NCBI RefSeq assembly: GCF_000280925.3
Contig: NZ_CP012109.1
Span: 2,128,501-2,192,500 of the forward strand
DNA length: 64,000 nucleotides
Origin: Myxococcus hansupus
GTDB taxonomy: Bacteria; Myxococcota; Myxococcia; Myxococcales; Myxococcaceae
Direction of reading: 5' to 3'
Of the stretch, positions 1 to 8,034 are shown piece by piece; position 1 is the first letter of the stretch, and the number at the start of each line of letters is the position of its first letter. The notes under the pieces are model-generated. The model was not told where the DNA came from and did not search any database. It saw only the letters and a list, made by a program, of their open reading frames with translations. The translations under genes were made by a program, and so were the position numbers.

Positions 1-378
1 GGTCTCCTCGACGTCGCCAGCCAGCTTCACGTCCTCGAGCACCGGACGCGTCTCGGGGTCCACCTCGTCCGCGATCTTCACGGAGATGTAGCGGGTGACC
101 TCGTCCAGGTTGCGGAGGTTACGCTCGATTTCCGCCACCAGCTTCGCGCCGCCCAGGAAGTGGGTGTGCACGTAGATGGCGCGGGGCTGCTTCGCCACGG
201 GGAACAGGGTCTTCTTCTTGCCCCACACCGTGAAGCGAATGACCTTGCCACCTTCACGGGAAACGATGCCGCGGACGCGCTCCTTGAGCTTGTCCACGTT
301 GTCGTCCGTCAGGTCCGGCTTGACCAGGAAGATGGTCTCGTACTCACGAAGCCGCGTCGCGGCCTGCGTCTCAGCCAT
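1..378 (-). CDS. rpsF: 30S ribosomal protein S6 (3' end cut by window edge)
   Basis: S6 is a small-subunit protein that binds 16S rRNA together with S18. The ATG at 378 follows a GGGGAGAG Shine-Dalgarno-like stretch. The reading begins MAETQAATRLREYETIFLVK and runs 126 codons to the window edge without a stop, so the C-terminus is missing. The YETIFLVKP opening, the GGKVIRFTVWGKKKTLFPV stretch and the AIYVHTHFLG segment are typical of S6. The visible part already exceeds a minimal S6 and ends in an acidic stretch (DEVDPETRP), pointing to a C-terminal extension. It is the last visible gene of a co-directional run after spoVG, prs, rplY and pth; rpsR and rplI would be expected next, outside the window. 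Confidence 0.93.
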   Translation of the reverse strand, partial: MAETQAATRLREYETIFLVKPDLTDDNVDKLKERVRGIVSREGGKVIRFTVWGKKKTLFPVAKQPRAIYVHTHFLGGAKLVAEIERNLRNLDEVTRYISVKIADEVDPETRPVLEDVKLAGDVEET

Positions 379-642
379 TGTTTTCTCTCCCCTTGGGGTC
401 GAGTGCCCTCCAGACAATCCGGAGAGCGGGGAAACGGTCAGCAGGCCAGGAGGCCCACCACCGGGGACGGGAAACCGCGCGCCCGTCTCCTTCGCGCTAC
501 GTCCCGTGTACCAACACGGGAAGCTGGAAAAGAACATCCCACCGGGTCATCCCCGATGAGGGAACGGGCCTTCTATGGGGGGCCCCGGACCAAGTCAAGC
601 GGCCGGGCGCCCTGGCCGCCCGCCAGGGGTGCTCCAGGCCGC
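379..642 (-). other. rpsF leader / pth-rpsF intergenic region with two hairpins
   Basis: This 264-base gap between pth and rpsF holds no convincing gene. It contains a perfect 8-bp hairpin at 502-521 (arms 502-509 and 514-521, loop of four bases) and a 7-bp hairpin at 610-628 just past the pth stop, which could end pth transcription. The length and structure would fit an untranslated rpsF leader. Leader autoregulation by S6:S18 is known in many bacteria, but I could not match that motif here. Confidence 0.35.
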
Positions 643-1218
643 TCAGGCCTTCCGGTTGAACCGGTTCATGGCCACCGACAGGCCCTCGCGAATCCAGAGC
701 TCCGCCATGTCCATGGCCCGGTCGATGAGCGCGTCCATCTCCCGGCGCTCGCCGTCGTCGAAATTGGACAGCACGTAGCCGGACACGCGCTCGCGGGCGT
801 TGGGGCCCTCCGGCTTGCCAATGCCGAAGCGCAGGCGGATGAAGCTCTCGTCGCCCAGGCTGGAGACGATGCTCTTGAGGCCGTTGTGGCCCCCGCTGCC
901 GCCGCCGGCCTTGAGCTGCAGCCGGCCCAGGGGCAGGTCCAGCTCATCATGGATGACGAGCACGTCCTCCACGGCCACCTTGTAGAAGCGCGCCGCCTCC
1001 GCGACGGAGCGGCCCGACAGGTTCATGAACGTCTGCGGCTCCACGAAGAGGACGCGCTCGCCCGCGAGCGTGCCCTGGCCCACCTTGGCGGCGAACTTCT
1101 CCTGGTTCAGGCTCGCGCGGGCCCGCGCCAGCAGCGCCTCCACCACCATGAACCCGATGTTGTGCCGGTGCCGCTCGTACTCGCGCCCCGGATTGCCCAG
1201 CCCGACGATGAGCTTCAT
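643..1218 (-). CDS. pth: Peptidyl-tRNA hydrolase
   Basis: Cytosolic enzyme that releases tRNA from peptidyl-tRNAs dropped by stalled ribosomes. The 191 residues match the usual length. The protein opens [11 protein letters not shown], carrying the conserved Asn (residue 9), followed by RHNIGF with the catalytic His at residue 19. The HDELDLPLG segment holds the conserved Asp, and [12 protein letters not shown] is the family signature. It sits between rplY and rpsF in the classical spoVG-prs-ctc-pth order. A hairpin with a T-rich tail at 1233-1271 separates it from rplY, so it may have partly independent transcription. Confidence 0.97.
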   Translation of the reverse strand: MKLIVGLGNPGREYERHRHNIGFMVVEALLARARASLNQEKFAAKVGQGTLAGERVLFVEPQTFMNLSGRSVAEAARFYKVAVEDVLVIHDELDLPLGRLQLKAGGGSGGHNGLKSIVSSLGDESFIRLRFGIGKPEGPNARERVSGYVLSNFDDGERREMDALIDRAMDMAELWIREGLSVAMNRFNRKA

Positions 1219-1232
1219 GACGTGGCTCCCGA

Positions 1233-1271
1233 AACGAGAAACGGGGCCAGCCCCTTACCGGGCCGGCCCCG
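1233..1271 (-). terminator. Intrinsic terminator-like hairpin between rplY and pth
   Basis: Arms at 1265-1271 and 1242-1248 (CGGGGCC/GGCCCCG) pair. On the minus strand they are followed by TTTCTCGTTTC, so the stem plus T-rich tail fits a terminator or attenuator after rplY, 15-25 bases before the pth start. Confidence 0.5.
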
Positions 1272-1299
1272 CTCCAGGAAGACAGCGGGTGACGACAGC

Positions 1300-1962
1300 T
1301 TACTTCTTCGCCGGCGCCTTCGCGTCCTTGGCCGGAGCCGCCTTCGCGTCCTTGGCCGGAGCCGCCGCCGCGGCAGCCGCCGCCGGACCCGCCTCAGCGG
1401 CCTCGGGCGCGCTGATGACGGCCAGGGTGTAGTTGACGTTCGTCTTCACCGACACGCCCGCGGGCAGCTTCACATCGTTGATGTGGAGCACCTCGGTGAT
1501 CTTCATCGGGGTGACGTCCACCTCGATGCGCTCGGGGATGGCCGCGGGCAGCGACCAGACCTCGAGCTCACGGCGGGCCTGGGTGAGCAGACCGCCGTCC
1601 GCCACGCCCTGCGCGCGGCCGGTGAGCACCAGCGGCACGTTGACCTTCACCTGCTCGTCCGCGCGCACGTCCAGGAAGTCGGCGTGCAGGATGGCGCGGG
1701 TGACGGGCTCCATCTGGTAGTCCTTCAGGAGCACTTCACGGTCGCCGCCCGCCACCTTGATCTTGATCAGGGTGTTGAACTTGTGCGGGGTGTTGATGGC
1801 CTGGCGGACCGCCTTGGGGTCCACGGAGATGTGCACCGGCTTCTCCAGGTGCTTTCCGTAGACGACGGCGGGAATCAGGCCCTGGGCGCGCAGGCGGCGG
1901 GCAACGCCCTTGCCGGAGCCTTCACGCGGCTGGGCCTCGAGGGTGCTCGTATTGGCGGTCAT
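1300..1962 (-). CDS. rplY: 50S ribosomal protein L25/general stress protein Ctc
   Basis: A 5S rRNA-binding large-subunit protein of the long Ctc/TL5 type. The N-terminal L25 domain (about residues 1-95) includes REGSGKGVARRLRAQGLIP and the PVHISVDPK strand. The Ctc beta domain (about 100-185) includes DFLDVRADEQVKVNVPLVL. The C-terminus (about 190-220) is an Ala/Lys tail with a repeated APAKDAKA unit, probably disordered and RNA-facing. The length of 220 residues is normal for the Ctc form. It lies between prs and pth in the conserved order, about 170 bases after prs and with a likely terminator after it. Confidence 0.95.
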   Translation of the reverse strand: MTANTSTLEAQPREGSGKGVARRLRAQGLIPAVVYGKHLEKPVHISVDPKAVRQAINTPHKFNTLIKIKVAGGDREVLLKDYQMEPVTRAILHADFLDVRADEQVKVNVPLVLTGRAQGVADGGLLTQARRELEVWSLPAAIPERIEVDVTPMKITEVLHINDVKLPAGVSVKTNVNYTLAVISAPEAAEAGPAAAAAAAAPAKDAKAAPAKDAKAPAKK

Positions 1963-2135
1963 GGAATCCTCACGAAAGGGACTGCGGGTGCCATCGTCGG
2001 CCCTGGCGCCCTCGGCATCCCGCCCCAGTGGCGGGCCCCGAAGACGGCGCCTGTGAAGACCTCCGATGGAGGGCCGTGCACATGCCAGCCGGACGGCTTG
2101 GAGTCAAGCCACCCGGCGGGCAGGCGTGCACCGGC

Positions 2136-3086
2136 TCAGACGAACAGCGAGCTGAGCGAGTCGGCGCGGTGGATGCGGGCAATGGCCTCGCCGAAGAGGC
2201 GCTCGGTGGTGAGCAGGCGGATCTTCGAGCAGGCCTGCGCCGCCGGAGACAGCGGCACCGTGTCGGTGAAGACGACCTCTTCCAGCACGGAGTCCTGGAT
2301 GCGCTGGATGGCCGGGCCGGAGAGGATGGGGTGGACCGCGTAGGCCACCACCCGGCGCGCGCCCTTGGCCTTCAGCGCCGCGGCGGCCTGGGCCAGCGTT
2401 CCGGCGGTGTCCACCATGTCGTCCACCAGCACCGCGTCCTTGCCGCTCACGTCGCCAATGAGGTTCATCACCTCGGACGCGTTGGGGCGGGGACGGCGCT
2501 TGTCGATGATGGCCAGGCCCGTGTTGAGCCGCTTGGAGTACGCGCGGGCGCGCTCCACGCCGCCGGCGTCCGGCGAGACGATGACCAGCTCCTGCGACTC
2601 CGGGAAGCGCTTGCGCAGGTCCTCCAGGAACACCGGCGAGCCGTAGAGGTGGTCCGAGGGGATGTTGAAGAAGCCCTGGATCTGCCCGGCGTGCATGTCC
2701 ATGGACACCACGCGCCCGGCGCCCGCGGACTCCAGCAGGTCCGCGATGAGCTTGGCGGTGATGGGCGTCCGCGGCGCCACCTTCCGGTCCTGACGGGCAT
2801 ACCCGTAGTACGGAATGACGGCGGTGATGGAGCCGGCGCTCGCCCGCTTGAGGGCGTCGCACATGATGAGCAACTCCATCAGGTGGTCGTTCGCCGGCGG
2901 GCAGGTCGACTGGAGGATGAAGATGTCGTGGCCGCGGACGTTCTCGCCGATCTCGACGTGTATCTCCCCGTCCGAGAAACGGCCGACCTCCGCCTTGCCC
3001 AGAGGGCGCTTGAGGTACTCGCAGATGCGATGCGCCAGGCCGGGATTCGAGTTCCCGGCGAACACCTTGAAGTCACGCGGCTGCAT
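2136..3086 (-). CDS. prs: Ribose-phosphate pyrophosphokinase (PRPP synthetase)
   Basis: Makes PRPP from ribose 5-phosphate and ATP for nucleotide, His and Trp synthesis. The 316 residues are standard. Motifs seen are FSDGEIHVEI near the start, the YYGYARQDRK catalytic/ATP region, DMHAGQIQGFF, and the PRPP loop DAVLVDDMVDTAGTL. It lies 47 bases after spoVG and before rplY on the same strand. The upp-like and hpt enzymes encoded 1.7-3 kb away use its product, though they are on the opposite strand. Confidence 0.97.
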   Translation of the reverse strand: MQPRDFKVFAGNSNPGLAHRICEYLKRPLGKAEVGRFSDGEIHVEIGENVRGHDIFILQSTCPPANDHLMELLIMCDALKRASAGSITAVIPYYGYARQDRKVAPRTPITAKLIADLLESAGAGRVVSMDMHAGQIQGFFNIPSDHLYGSPVFLEDLRKRFPESQELVIVSPDAGGVERARAYSKRLNTGLAIIDKRRPRPNASEVMNLIGDVSGKDAVLVDDMVDTAGTLAQAAAALKAKGARRVVAYAVHPILSGPAIQRIQDSVLEEVVFTDTVPLSPAAQACSKIRLLTTERLFGEAIARIHRADSLSSLFV

Positions 3087-3133
3087 GGTGGGGCCGCTGA
3101 CTAACCTGGACGCGGACGGAAGGAAAGAAGTCG

Positions 3134-3433
3134 TTAGTCGAGGTCCGCTGGCGCCGCGACAAGCATCCCGGCTTGCGCCTGATGAAGGTGTCGCTCGTAC
3201 TCCATCAAGATGACGCGCTCCATTTGACTGCGCGTGTCCGCGTTGAGCGGGTGGGCAATGTCCTTGTACGTCCCATCCTTCCGCTTCTTGGCTGGCATCG
3301 CGATGAAGAGCCCGGTCGAGCCGTGAATGACCTTCAAATCGCGAATGACGAAGCAGTGGTCCAAGGTGATGGTGACGTACGCCTTGAGCTTGTCCTCTTC
3401 GACCGGAAACACCCGGACGTCGGTGATGTTCAT
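3134..3433 (-). CDS. spoVG: SpoVG family septation/RNA-binding regulator
   Basis: A small conserved protein, a nucleic-acid-binding regulator linked to septation and sporulation in Firmicutes; its myxobacterial role is not shown here. The start is the ATG at 3433, which gives MNITDVRVFPVEEDKLKAY and 99 residues, the usual family length. The longer reading upstream is not supported. Family hallmarks are the KAYVTITLD strand, the FVIRDLKVIHG segment, and FIAMPAKKRKDGTYKDIAHP. A G-rich stretch just before the ATG may act as ribosome binding site. It is the first gene of the spoVG-prs-rplY-pth-rpsF run. Confidence 0.95.
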   Translation of the reverse strand: MNITDVRVFPVEEDKLKAYVTITLDHCFVIRDLKVIHGSTGLFIAMPAKKRKDGTYKDIAHPLNADTRSQMERVILMEYERHLHQAQAGMLVAAPADLD

Positions 3434-3567
3434 GGTCCCCCCCCGAACCCGAAAGGTCGGAGCTGAAGGGAAGCCTGGGACATACCGGGTGTCAAATGCA
3501 AGCACGGGCGCGAGAGAGATTCGCGCCACTGTTCAATGCACCCACAGTCCGCCGTTGCGAGTGGAGG

Positions 3568-3939
3568 CTAGGTCAGCATTTGCGGCCAGTGCATGACCAG
3601 ATGGGTCATGAACGCGAGGTGGTACACGACAATGACGGCGTACACCGCGGCCCCCAACCGGATGGCGACGCGGCTGGCGGTCAGATTCCGGTGGATGCAC
3701 AGCAGCCACAAGCCGGCGTTCACGATGACGAGCTTGGAGAACATGAAGAAGAGCGGGGACTGCTCGTAGGCCACCCGCATGATGGGGTTCAGCTCCTCCG
3801 CGACTCCAAGCTGGAGGAAGAAGAGGGTGAAGAGCCCGTCCAGCAGATTCAGCGTCAGCAGCGCCACGGACGCCGGTGACAGGTAGAAGGAAGTCCTGCT
3901 GCCGCCCCACAGTTGCTCGAAAGTCGCCGCCACGCCCAT
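3568..3939 (-). CDS. Small integral membrane protein, DUF5658-like
   Basis: A 123-residue protein with three or four hydrophobic segments, at about residues 22-48, 60-82 and 90-116. The segment LLTLNLLDGLFTLFFL followed by an ELNPIM motif resembles DUF5658 membrane proteins, whose function is unknown. There is no signal peptide and no catalytic motif. It is divergent from tdk across 192 bases and lies upstream of, and co-directional with, spoVG, separated from it by about 130 bases. The family name is from memory of the motif; the membrane topology is read directly. Confidence 0.7.
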   Translation of the reverse strand: MGVAATFEQLWGGSRTSFYLSPASVALLTLNLLDGLFTLFFLQLGVAEELNPIMRVAYEQSPLFFMFSKLVIVNAGLWLLCIHRNLTASRVAIRLGAAVYAVIVVYHLAFMTHLVMHWPQMLT

Positions 3940-4131
3940 CCCCCTTCGCCGGTCCGTGGCCAGAGCCTTTCAAGAGCCCTGCCAACGCCCAGAAGGGCCG
4001 CGTGCGGGCGAGGAAGCGGGCGACATCCGCCGGCGATTCGGCTATGGGGACGGCCCGTGGCGGGAAGTTGACTCCCCTGGGGTCGTGGCAGACTATCCGC
4101 GCCCCTTCCGCCCCCGGCCCGTGAGCGTTCC

Positions 4132-4731
4132 TTGCATCAATTCCCCAAAGATATCGGGTGGATAGAGGTCATCTGCGGCTCCATGTTCTCCGGCAAGACG
4201 GAGGAGCTGATCCGCAGGATCCAACGCGCCGTCTACGGCAAGCAGAAGGTCCAGGTCTTCAAGCCGCGCATCGACAACCGCTACGACGACTCCGCGGTGG
4301 TGAGCCACTCGCAGCAGAAGGTGCTGTCCACGGCCATCGAACGGGCTGAAGAGATTTTTTACAGGCTTGCACCGGACACGCAGGTGGTGGGCATCGACGA
4401 GGTGCAGTTCTTCGGTTCAGAAGTCGTCGCCGTGGTGGAGGCGCTGGCCAACAAGGGCCTGCGCGTCATCTGCGCGGGGCTGGACCAGGACTACCAGGGG
4501 CGGCCCTTCGAGCCGATGCCCCAGTTGATGGCGGTGTCGGAGTACGTGACGAAGGAGCTGGCCATCTGCGTGGTGTGTGGGAATCCGGCCAATCGCTCCC
4601 AGCGCATCGTGTCCAGTGGCGAGCGGGTGGTGGTGGGCGCCGCGGGCGCGTACGAGCCGCGCTGCCGCAAGTGTCACGTGGCGGAACCGGCGGAGGGCAC
4701 GCCGCCGCAGACGCTGGAGCTGTTCGACTGA
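4132..4731 (+). CDS. tdk: Thymidine kinase (type II)
   Basis: Phosphorylates thymidine with ATP in pyrimidine salvage. The start is a TTG at 4132 giving MHQFPKDIGWIEVICGSMFS; no stronger start lies nearby and the ribosome site is weak. Key features are the P-loop GSMFSGKT, the Walker B-like GIDEVQFF, and a structural zinc site of four cysteines (CVVC in NPANRSQR context and CRKC near the C-terminus). The 199 residues match bacterial TKs. It is followed 15 bases later by the upp-like gene and then hpt, forming a salvage operon. Confidence 0.96.
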   Translation: MHQFPKDIGWIEVICGSMFSGKTEELIRRIQRAVYGKQKVQVFKPRIDNRYDDSAVVSHSQQKVLSTAIERAEEIFYRLAPDTQVVGIDEVQFFGSEVVAVVEALANKGLRVICAGLDQDYQGRPFEPMPQLMAVSEYVTKELAICVVCGNPANRSQRIVSSGERVVVGAAGAYEPRCRKCHVAEPAEGTPPQTLELFD

Positions 4732-4746
4732 GCGGGAGCTGAACGA

Positions 4747-5562
4747 ATGCGCGACACCCTGTACTCGAACGTTCCCTTCAAGCTGAACGAGATGACCCAC
4801 CACTATGGGCCTCACGTCCACCTGGTGGGAAATCCCTTTCTCCTGACGCAGCTCGCGACGCTGTGTTCGAAGGGCGTCATCCAGCCGCAGATCAACCGGC
4901 TGGTGGAGACGCTGTACGTCGACCTGGTGAAGACGGTGCTCAACGCGGAGTTCCCGCGCAAGAATGTGAGCCTGCCCACCCGGATGATCGACTCCACGCC
5001 GCAGGGGCTCTACCAGGGCGAGGTCATCGACCCGCAGGTGCGCGTGGTGACGGTGAACATCGCCCGTGCGGGCACGCTGCCGTCGCAGGTGACGTACGAC
5101 CTGATGAACGCCACGCTGGACCCCACGGTGGTGCGGCAGGACCACATCATCATGAGCCGGATGATTGACGCCGCCGAGGCGGTGGTGGGCTCGGAGATTG
5201 GCGGCGCCAAGATTGGCGGCGACGTGGATGACGCCTTCGTGCTCTTCCCCGACCCCATGGGGGCCACGGGCGGCAGCCTGTCCACGGCGATTTCGCTCTA
5301 CAAGAAGAAGGTGCCGGGCACGCCCCGGCGCATCATCACCTTGAACCTCATCGTCACGCCGGAGTACCTGCGGAAGATGACCACGGACCATCCGGACGTC
5401 ATCATCTACGCGCTCCGGTTGGACCGGGGCCTGTCCCCGCCGGAGGTGTTCGGCACCGAGCCAGGCGCGCTCTGGGAGAAGGAGCGGGGCCTGGATGACC
5501 GGCAGTACATCGTCCCCGGAGGCGGCGGCTTCGGGGAGATCATGAACAACGCGTACGTGTAA
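4747..5562 (+). CDS. upp: Uracil phosphoribosyltransferase-like enzyme (extended form)
   Basis: Expected to convert uracil plus PRPP to UMP. The PRPP-binding loop DPMGATGGS near residue 178 and the upstream NIARAGTLP segment match UPRTases. At 271 residues it is clearly longer than the usual about 208. The N-terminal 70 residues and the C-terminal VPGGGGFGEIMNNAYV end differ from typical UPRTases, so a related base specificity is possible. The ATG at 4747 follows a GGGAG-type ribosome site. It lies between tdk and hpt with short spacers, consistent with co-transcription. Confidence 0.82.
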   Translation: MRDTLYSNVPFKLNEMTHHYGPHVHLVGNPFLLTQLATLCSKGVIQPQINRLVETLYVDLVKTVLNAEFPRKNVSLPTRMIDSTPQGLYQGEVIDPQVRVVTVNIARAGTLPSQVTYDLMNATLDPTVVRQDHIIMSRMIDAAEAVVGSEIGGAKIGGDVDDAFVLFPDPMGATGGSLSTAISLYKKKVPGTPRRIITLNLIVTPEYLRKMTTDHPDVIIYALRLDRGLSPPEVFGTEPGALWEKERGLDDRQYIVPGGGGFGEIMNNAYV

Positions 5563-5573
5563 CGGAGGAATCC

Positions 5574-6107
5574 TTGGCGTTCTACGAGCAGGAAGTCGGA
5601 GTCCTGATTCCCGAGGACAAGTTGCAGGCGCGCGTGCGCGAGCTCGCGGCGGAGATTACCCGTGACTACGCGGGCAAGGACCTGACGCTCATCTGCGTGC
5701 TGAAGGGTTCGGCGTTCTTCGCCATCGACCTGGCGAAGTACATCGACCTGCCGGTGAAGCTCGAGTTCCTCGGCGTGTCCAGCTACCACGGTGGCACCGA
5801 GTCCACGGGCGAGGTGCGCATCACCACCGATGTCAGCAAGCCCATGGCCGGCAAGCACCTGCTCGTCATCGAGGACATCATCGACACCGGGCTCACCATG
5901 CAGTTCCTGCTGGAGAACCTGCGCGCCCGGCACCCCGCGTCGCTGAAGGTGTGCTCGCTCCTGGAGAAGCCCGCGCGCGCCCGGACGAAGGTGGACATCG
6001 ACTACAAGGGCTTCGTCATCGAAGACCTCTTCGTCGTCGGCTACGGGCTCGACTTCGATGAGATCTACCGGAACATCCCGTTCATCGGCGTGATGAAGAA
6101 CAAGTAG
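5574..6107 (+). CDS. hpt: Hypoxanthine phosphoribosyltransferase
   Basis: Converts hypoxanthine or guanine plus PRPP to IMP or GMP. The start is TTG at 5574, chosen because an excellent GGAGGAA ribosome site (5565-5570) precedes it, immediately after the upp stop. The 177-residue length is standard. The PRPP motif VIEDIIDTGLTM, the CVLKGSAFF loop and the C-terminal YGLDFDEIYRNIPF are typical of bacterial HPRTs. It is the third gene of the salvage operon and is followed by a GC hairpin at 6123-6149. Confidence 0.97.
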   Translation: MAFYEQEVGVLIPEDKLQARVRELAAEITRDYAGKDLTLICVLKGSAFFAIDLAKYIDLPVKLEFLGVSSYHGGTESTGEVRITTDVSKPMAGKHLLVIEDIIDTGLTMQFLLENLRARHPASLKVCSLLEKPARARTKVDIDYKGFVIEDLFVVGYGLDFDEIYRNIPFIGVMKNK

Positions 6108-6122
6108 TCCCTTCGTCGGTGC

Positions 6123-6149
6123 GGGCGCCGCCCACTGTGCGCGGCGCCC
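6123..6149. terminator. Bidirectional GC hairpin between convergent genes
   Basis: A perfect 9-bp stem (GGGCGCCGC at 6123-6131 with GCGGCGCCC at 6141-6149, 9-base loop) lies between the hpt stop and the end of the convergent lipoprotein gene. There is no T-run, so termination is likely but not certain. Confidence 0.5.
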
Positions 6150-6162
6150 CACCAGGCGGGGA

Positions 6163-6582
6163 TTACTTCAGCGGGCAGACGGTGCCACCAGGCGTCGGGC
6201 AGCGGCGCTCCACGCCGTCGCACCGGATGGAGCAACTCGTCCACTCCATGCAGACCTGCGTCGTCGTCGGGCACCGGAGGATGGTGCTGCTCCCCGGGCA
6301 GCGGAGCGTGAAGTCCGCGCACGGTCCGGGCGGCGGAGGCTGCTGGCAGTAGGTGTACTGGCCATCACAGACGACGTAGTTGCTCTCGGATGAGCAGGCG
6401 TTGCCCGTACAGCTAATGGCCGAGCCGCCCGTGCTCGAACAGCTATTGGTGCAGGTGTGCAGCTCCGCGGTGCTCTGGCCCAGGTCCTCGGCGGCCACGT
6501 CGGGCGCCGGAGCGTCCACGGGGCCACAGGCACCGAGCATCAGCATCGCCGTCACGGCGAGCAGCAGGCTTCCAGTCTTCAT
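6163..6582 (-). CDS. Small Cys-rich lipoprotein
   Basis: A 139-residue secreted lipoprotein of unknown function. A short signal peptide ends in a lipobox (MLGAC, Cys about residue 19), followed by GPVDAP and then a domain with about a dozen cysteines arranged in pairs, probably disulfide-linked. The same GCGPVDAP start and a similar CDGVE-RC ending occur in the next gene (6619-6888), so the two are paralogues. Conserved features in the second half are CPTTTQVC, CSIRCDGVERRC and a final CPLK. The next gene upstream on this strand is the paralogue, 36 bases away. Confidence 0.75.
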   Translation of the reverse strand: MKTGSLLLAVTAMLMLGACGPVDAPAPDVAAEDLGQSTAELHTCTNSCSSTGGSAISCTGNACSSESNYVVCDGQYTYCQQPPPPGPCADFTLRCPGSSTILRCPTTTQVCMEWTSCSIRCDGVERRCPTPGGTVCPLK

Positions 6583-6618
6583 GGTGGGGTGTCCTTTCCG
6601 GTGGGGGGACTGGAGGCG

Positions 6619-6888
6619 TTACATGAGGGGGCAGAGGTCGGCGAAGTCGCAGCGAACCTCGACGCCGTCACAGTCGAGCGAGCACGTCGTGTACATCCCG
6701 CACGTCTGCGTGCCGGAGGGACACCGGATGAAGCTGCCATTGGGACACATGTGCTTGAGCGCGCCGCAGTTGTTCAGCGCCGCCTCGCTCTGGCCCAGGT
6801 CGGCGTCTGCTTCCGGCGCGTCCACGGGTCCACATCCAACCCCAGCCAGCAGCGTCGTCACAGCGAGCAGCAATCGTGCAGCCTTCAT
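6619..6888 (-). CDS. Small Cys-rich lipoprotein (paralogue)
   Basis: The start is ATG at 6888 (MKAARLLLAVTTLLAGVGC), with a GAAAGGA ribosome site; an in-frame reading starting 60 bases earlier lacks a signal sequence. The lipobox Cys is at residue 19, then GPVDAPEAD and a compact 8-Cys domain with CPSGTQTC, CSLDCDGVEVRC and a final CPLM. The 89-residue protein is a shortened relative of the neighbour at 6163-6582. The two probably form a small operon encoding surface or periplasmic disulfide proteins of unknown role. Confidence 0.75.
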   Translation of the reverse strand: MKAARLLLAVTTLLAGVGCGPVDAPEADADLGQSEAALNNCGALKHMCPNGSFIRCPSGTQTCGMYTTCSLDCDGVEVRCDFADLCPLM

Positions 6889-7118
6889 GACAAGTCCTTT
6901 CGGTGGGAACGGCTTGTTCAGGCTGTCTCGCTTGATTTGGAATGTCAAAGAAGGCCCGGCTCAGGATGCCAGGGTTGGCCGAGCGTCGCAGGCCGTGCGC
7001 GGGGGCGGCCCAGGGGGCATGGGCGCCGCTTGTGTGTTGTCGTCGCCACACTCATGCACAGCATGCCTGGAAGAATGCACTGAGGCGTGGCGATGGGCCG
7101 CGCGGAGCGAGGCTGAGC

Positions 7119-7955
7119 ATGGATGCATCCAGGGACAGGGCCGCGCTGGCCAGGGCGGGCAACCACGGCAACACCGAGGCCGTCCGGAAGTACGTTGCGG
7201 AGTTCATCGGGACGTTCGTCCTGGTGCTGGGCGGCGTCGGAGCGGCCGTGCTGGCGGGGGACCACATCGGCTTCCAGGGTGTGGCGCTTGCCTTTGGCTT
7301 GTCACTGCTGGCCATGGTGTACGTGATTGGCCCCATCTCCGGCTGTCACGTGAATCCGGCGGTGACGCTGGGCTTGCTGCTCTCGGGGAAGATGGAGGGC
7401 AAGGACGCGGTCGGTTACGTGGCGGCGCAGTGCCTGGGGGCCATCCTGGGCGCGGGCGTGGTGCTGCTCATCGCGCGGGGGATGCCCGGTGGGTACTCGG
7501 TGGCGGCGCAGGGACTCGCGACCAACGGCTATGGCGCCGCCTCGCCGGATGGCTTTGGCATGGGGGCGGCCTTCCTCACCGAGGTGGTGCTCACCTTCCT
7601 GCTCGTCCTCACGGTGCTGGGCTCGACGGATGCGCGCGCGCCGGTGGGCTTCGCGGGGTTGGCCATTGGTCTGGTGCTGGCGCTCATCCACCTGGTGGGC
7701 ATTCCGGTGACGAACACGTCCGTGAATCCGGCGCGCAGCCTGGGGCCGGCGCTTTTCGCGGGGGCGGTGCCGCTGAGCCAGTTGTGGCTGTTCATCGTGG
7801 CGCCGCTGCTCGGTGGAGCCACGGCGGCGGCGGTGTACCGCACGGTGTTCCGGCCGTCCGTGCCCATCAGCGCGGAGGAGGCGGAGCGGGCGCTGCGGCG
7901 CGAGCGTGAGGCGCGAATCGCTGACGAGCGCGCCGGGACGCGGGCGCCGGTCTGA
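7119..7955 (+). CDS. aqpZ: Aquaporin Z family water channel
   Basis: Inner-membrane tetrameric water channel. The start is placed at ATG 7119 (278 residues), because the longer frame upstream is not channel-like and a GGAGCGAGG ribosome site precedes this ATG. Both NPA boxes are present (HVNPAVTL and SVNPARSL). The helix-2 Phe in ALAFGL, the HLVGIPVTNTSVNPAR segment with His and Thr, and the following Arg recreate the water-selective AqpZ filter rather than a glycerol facilitator's. The charged C-terminal tail (about 35 residues, Arg/Glu-rich) is longer than in E. coli AqpZ. Confidence 0.93.
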   Translation: MDASRDRAALARAGNHGNTEAVRKYVAEFIGTFVLVLGGVGAAVLAGDHIGFQGVALAFGLSLLAMVYVIGPISGCHVNPAVTLGLLLSGKMEGKDAVGYVAAQCLGAILGAGVVLLIARGMPGGYSVAAQGLATNGYGAASPDGFGMGAAFLTEVVLTFLLVLTVLGSTDARAPVGFAGLAIGLVLALIHLVGIPVTNTSVNPARSLGPALFAGAVPLSQLWLFIVAPLLGGATAAAVYRTVFRPSVPISAEEAERALRREREARIADERAGTRAPV

Positions 7956-8034
7956 GTCAGCGAGTTCCATGGTGCGCGGCGCTCCGGCGGGTTAGCGTGA
8001 GAGGAACTCTCTCGCCTCCGCTGGAACCGCCACC

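Noticed and set aside
160..2343. Long plus-strand ORF (727 codons) over rplY, pth and prs
   Set aside because: Antisense shadow in high-GC DNA: composition is His/Arg/Val-rich, no start context, and it overlaps three certain genes. The same holds for 14069-16444 (over nrdA), 22369-25446 (over the coiled coil) and 59036-62407 (over the RND pump).
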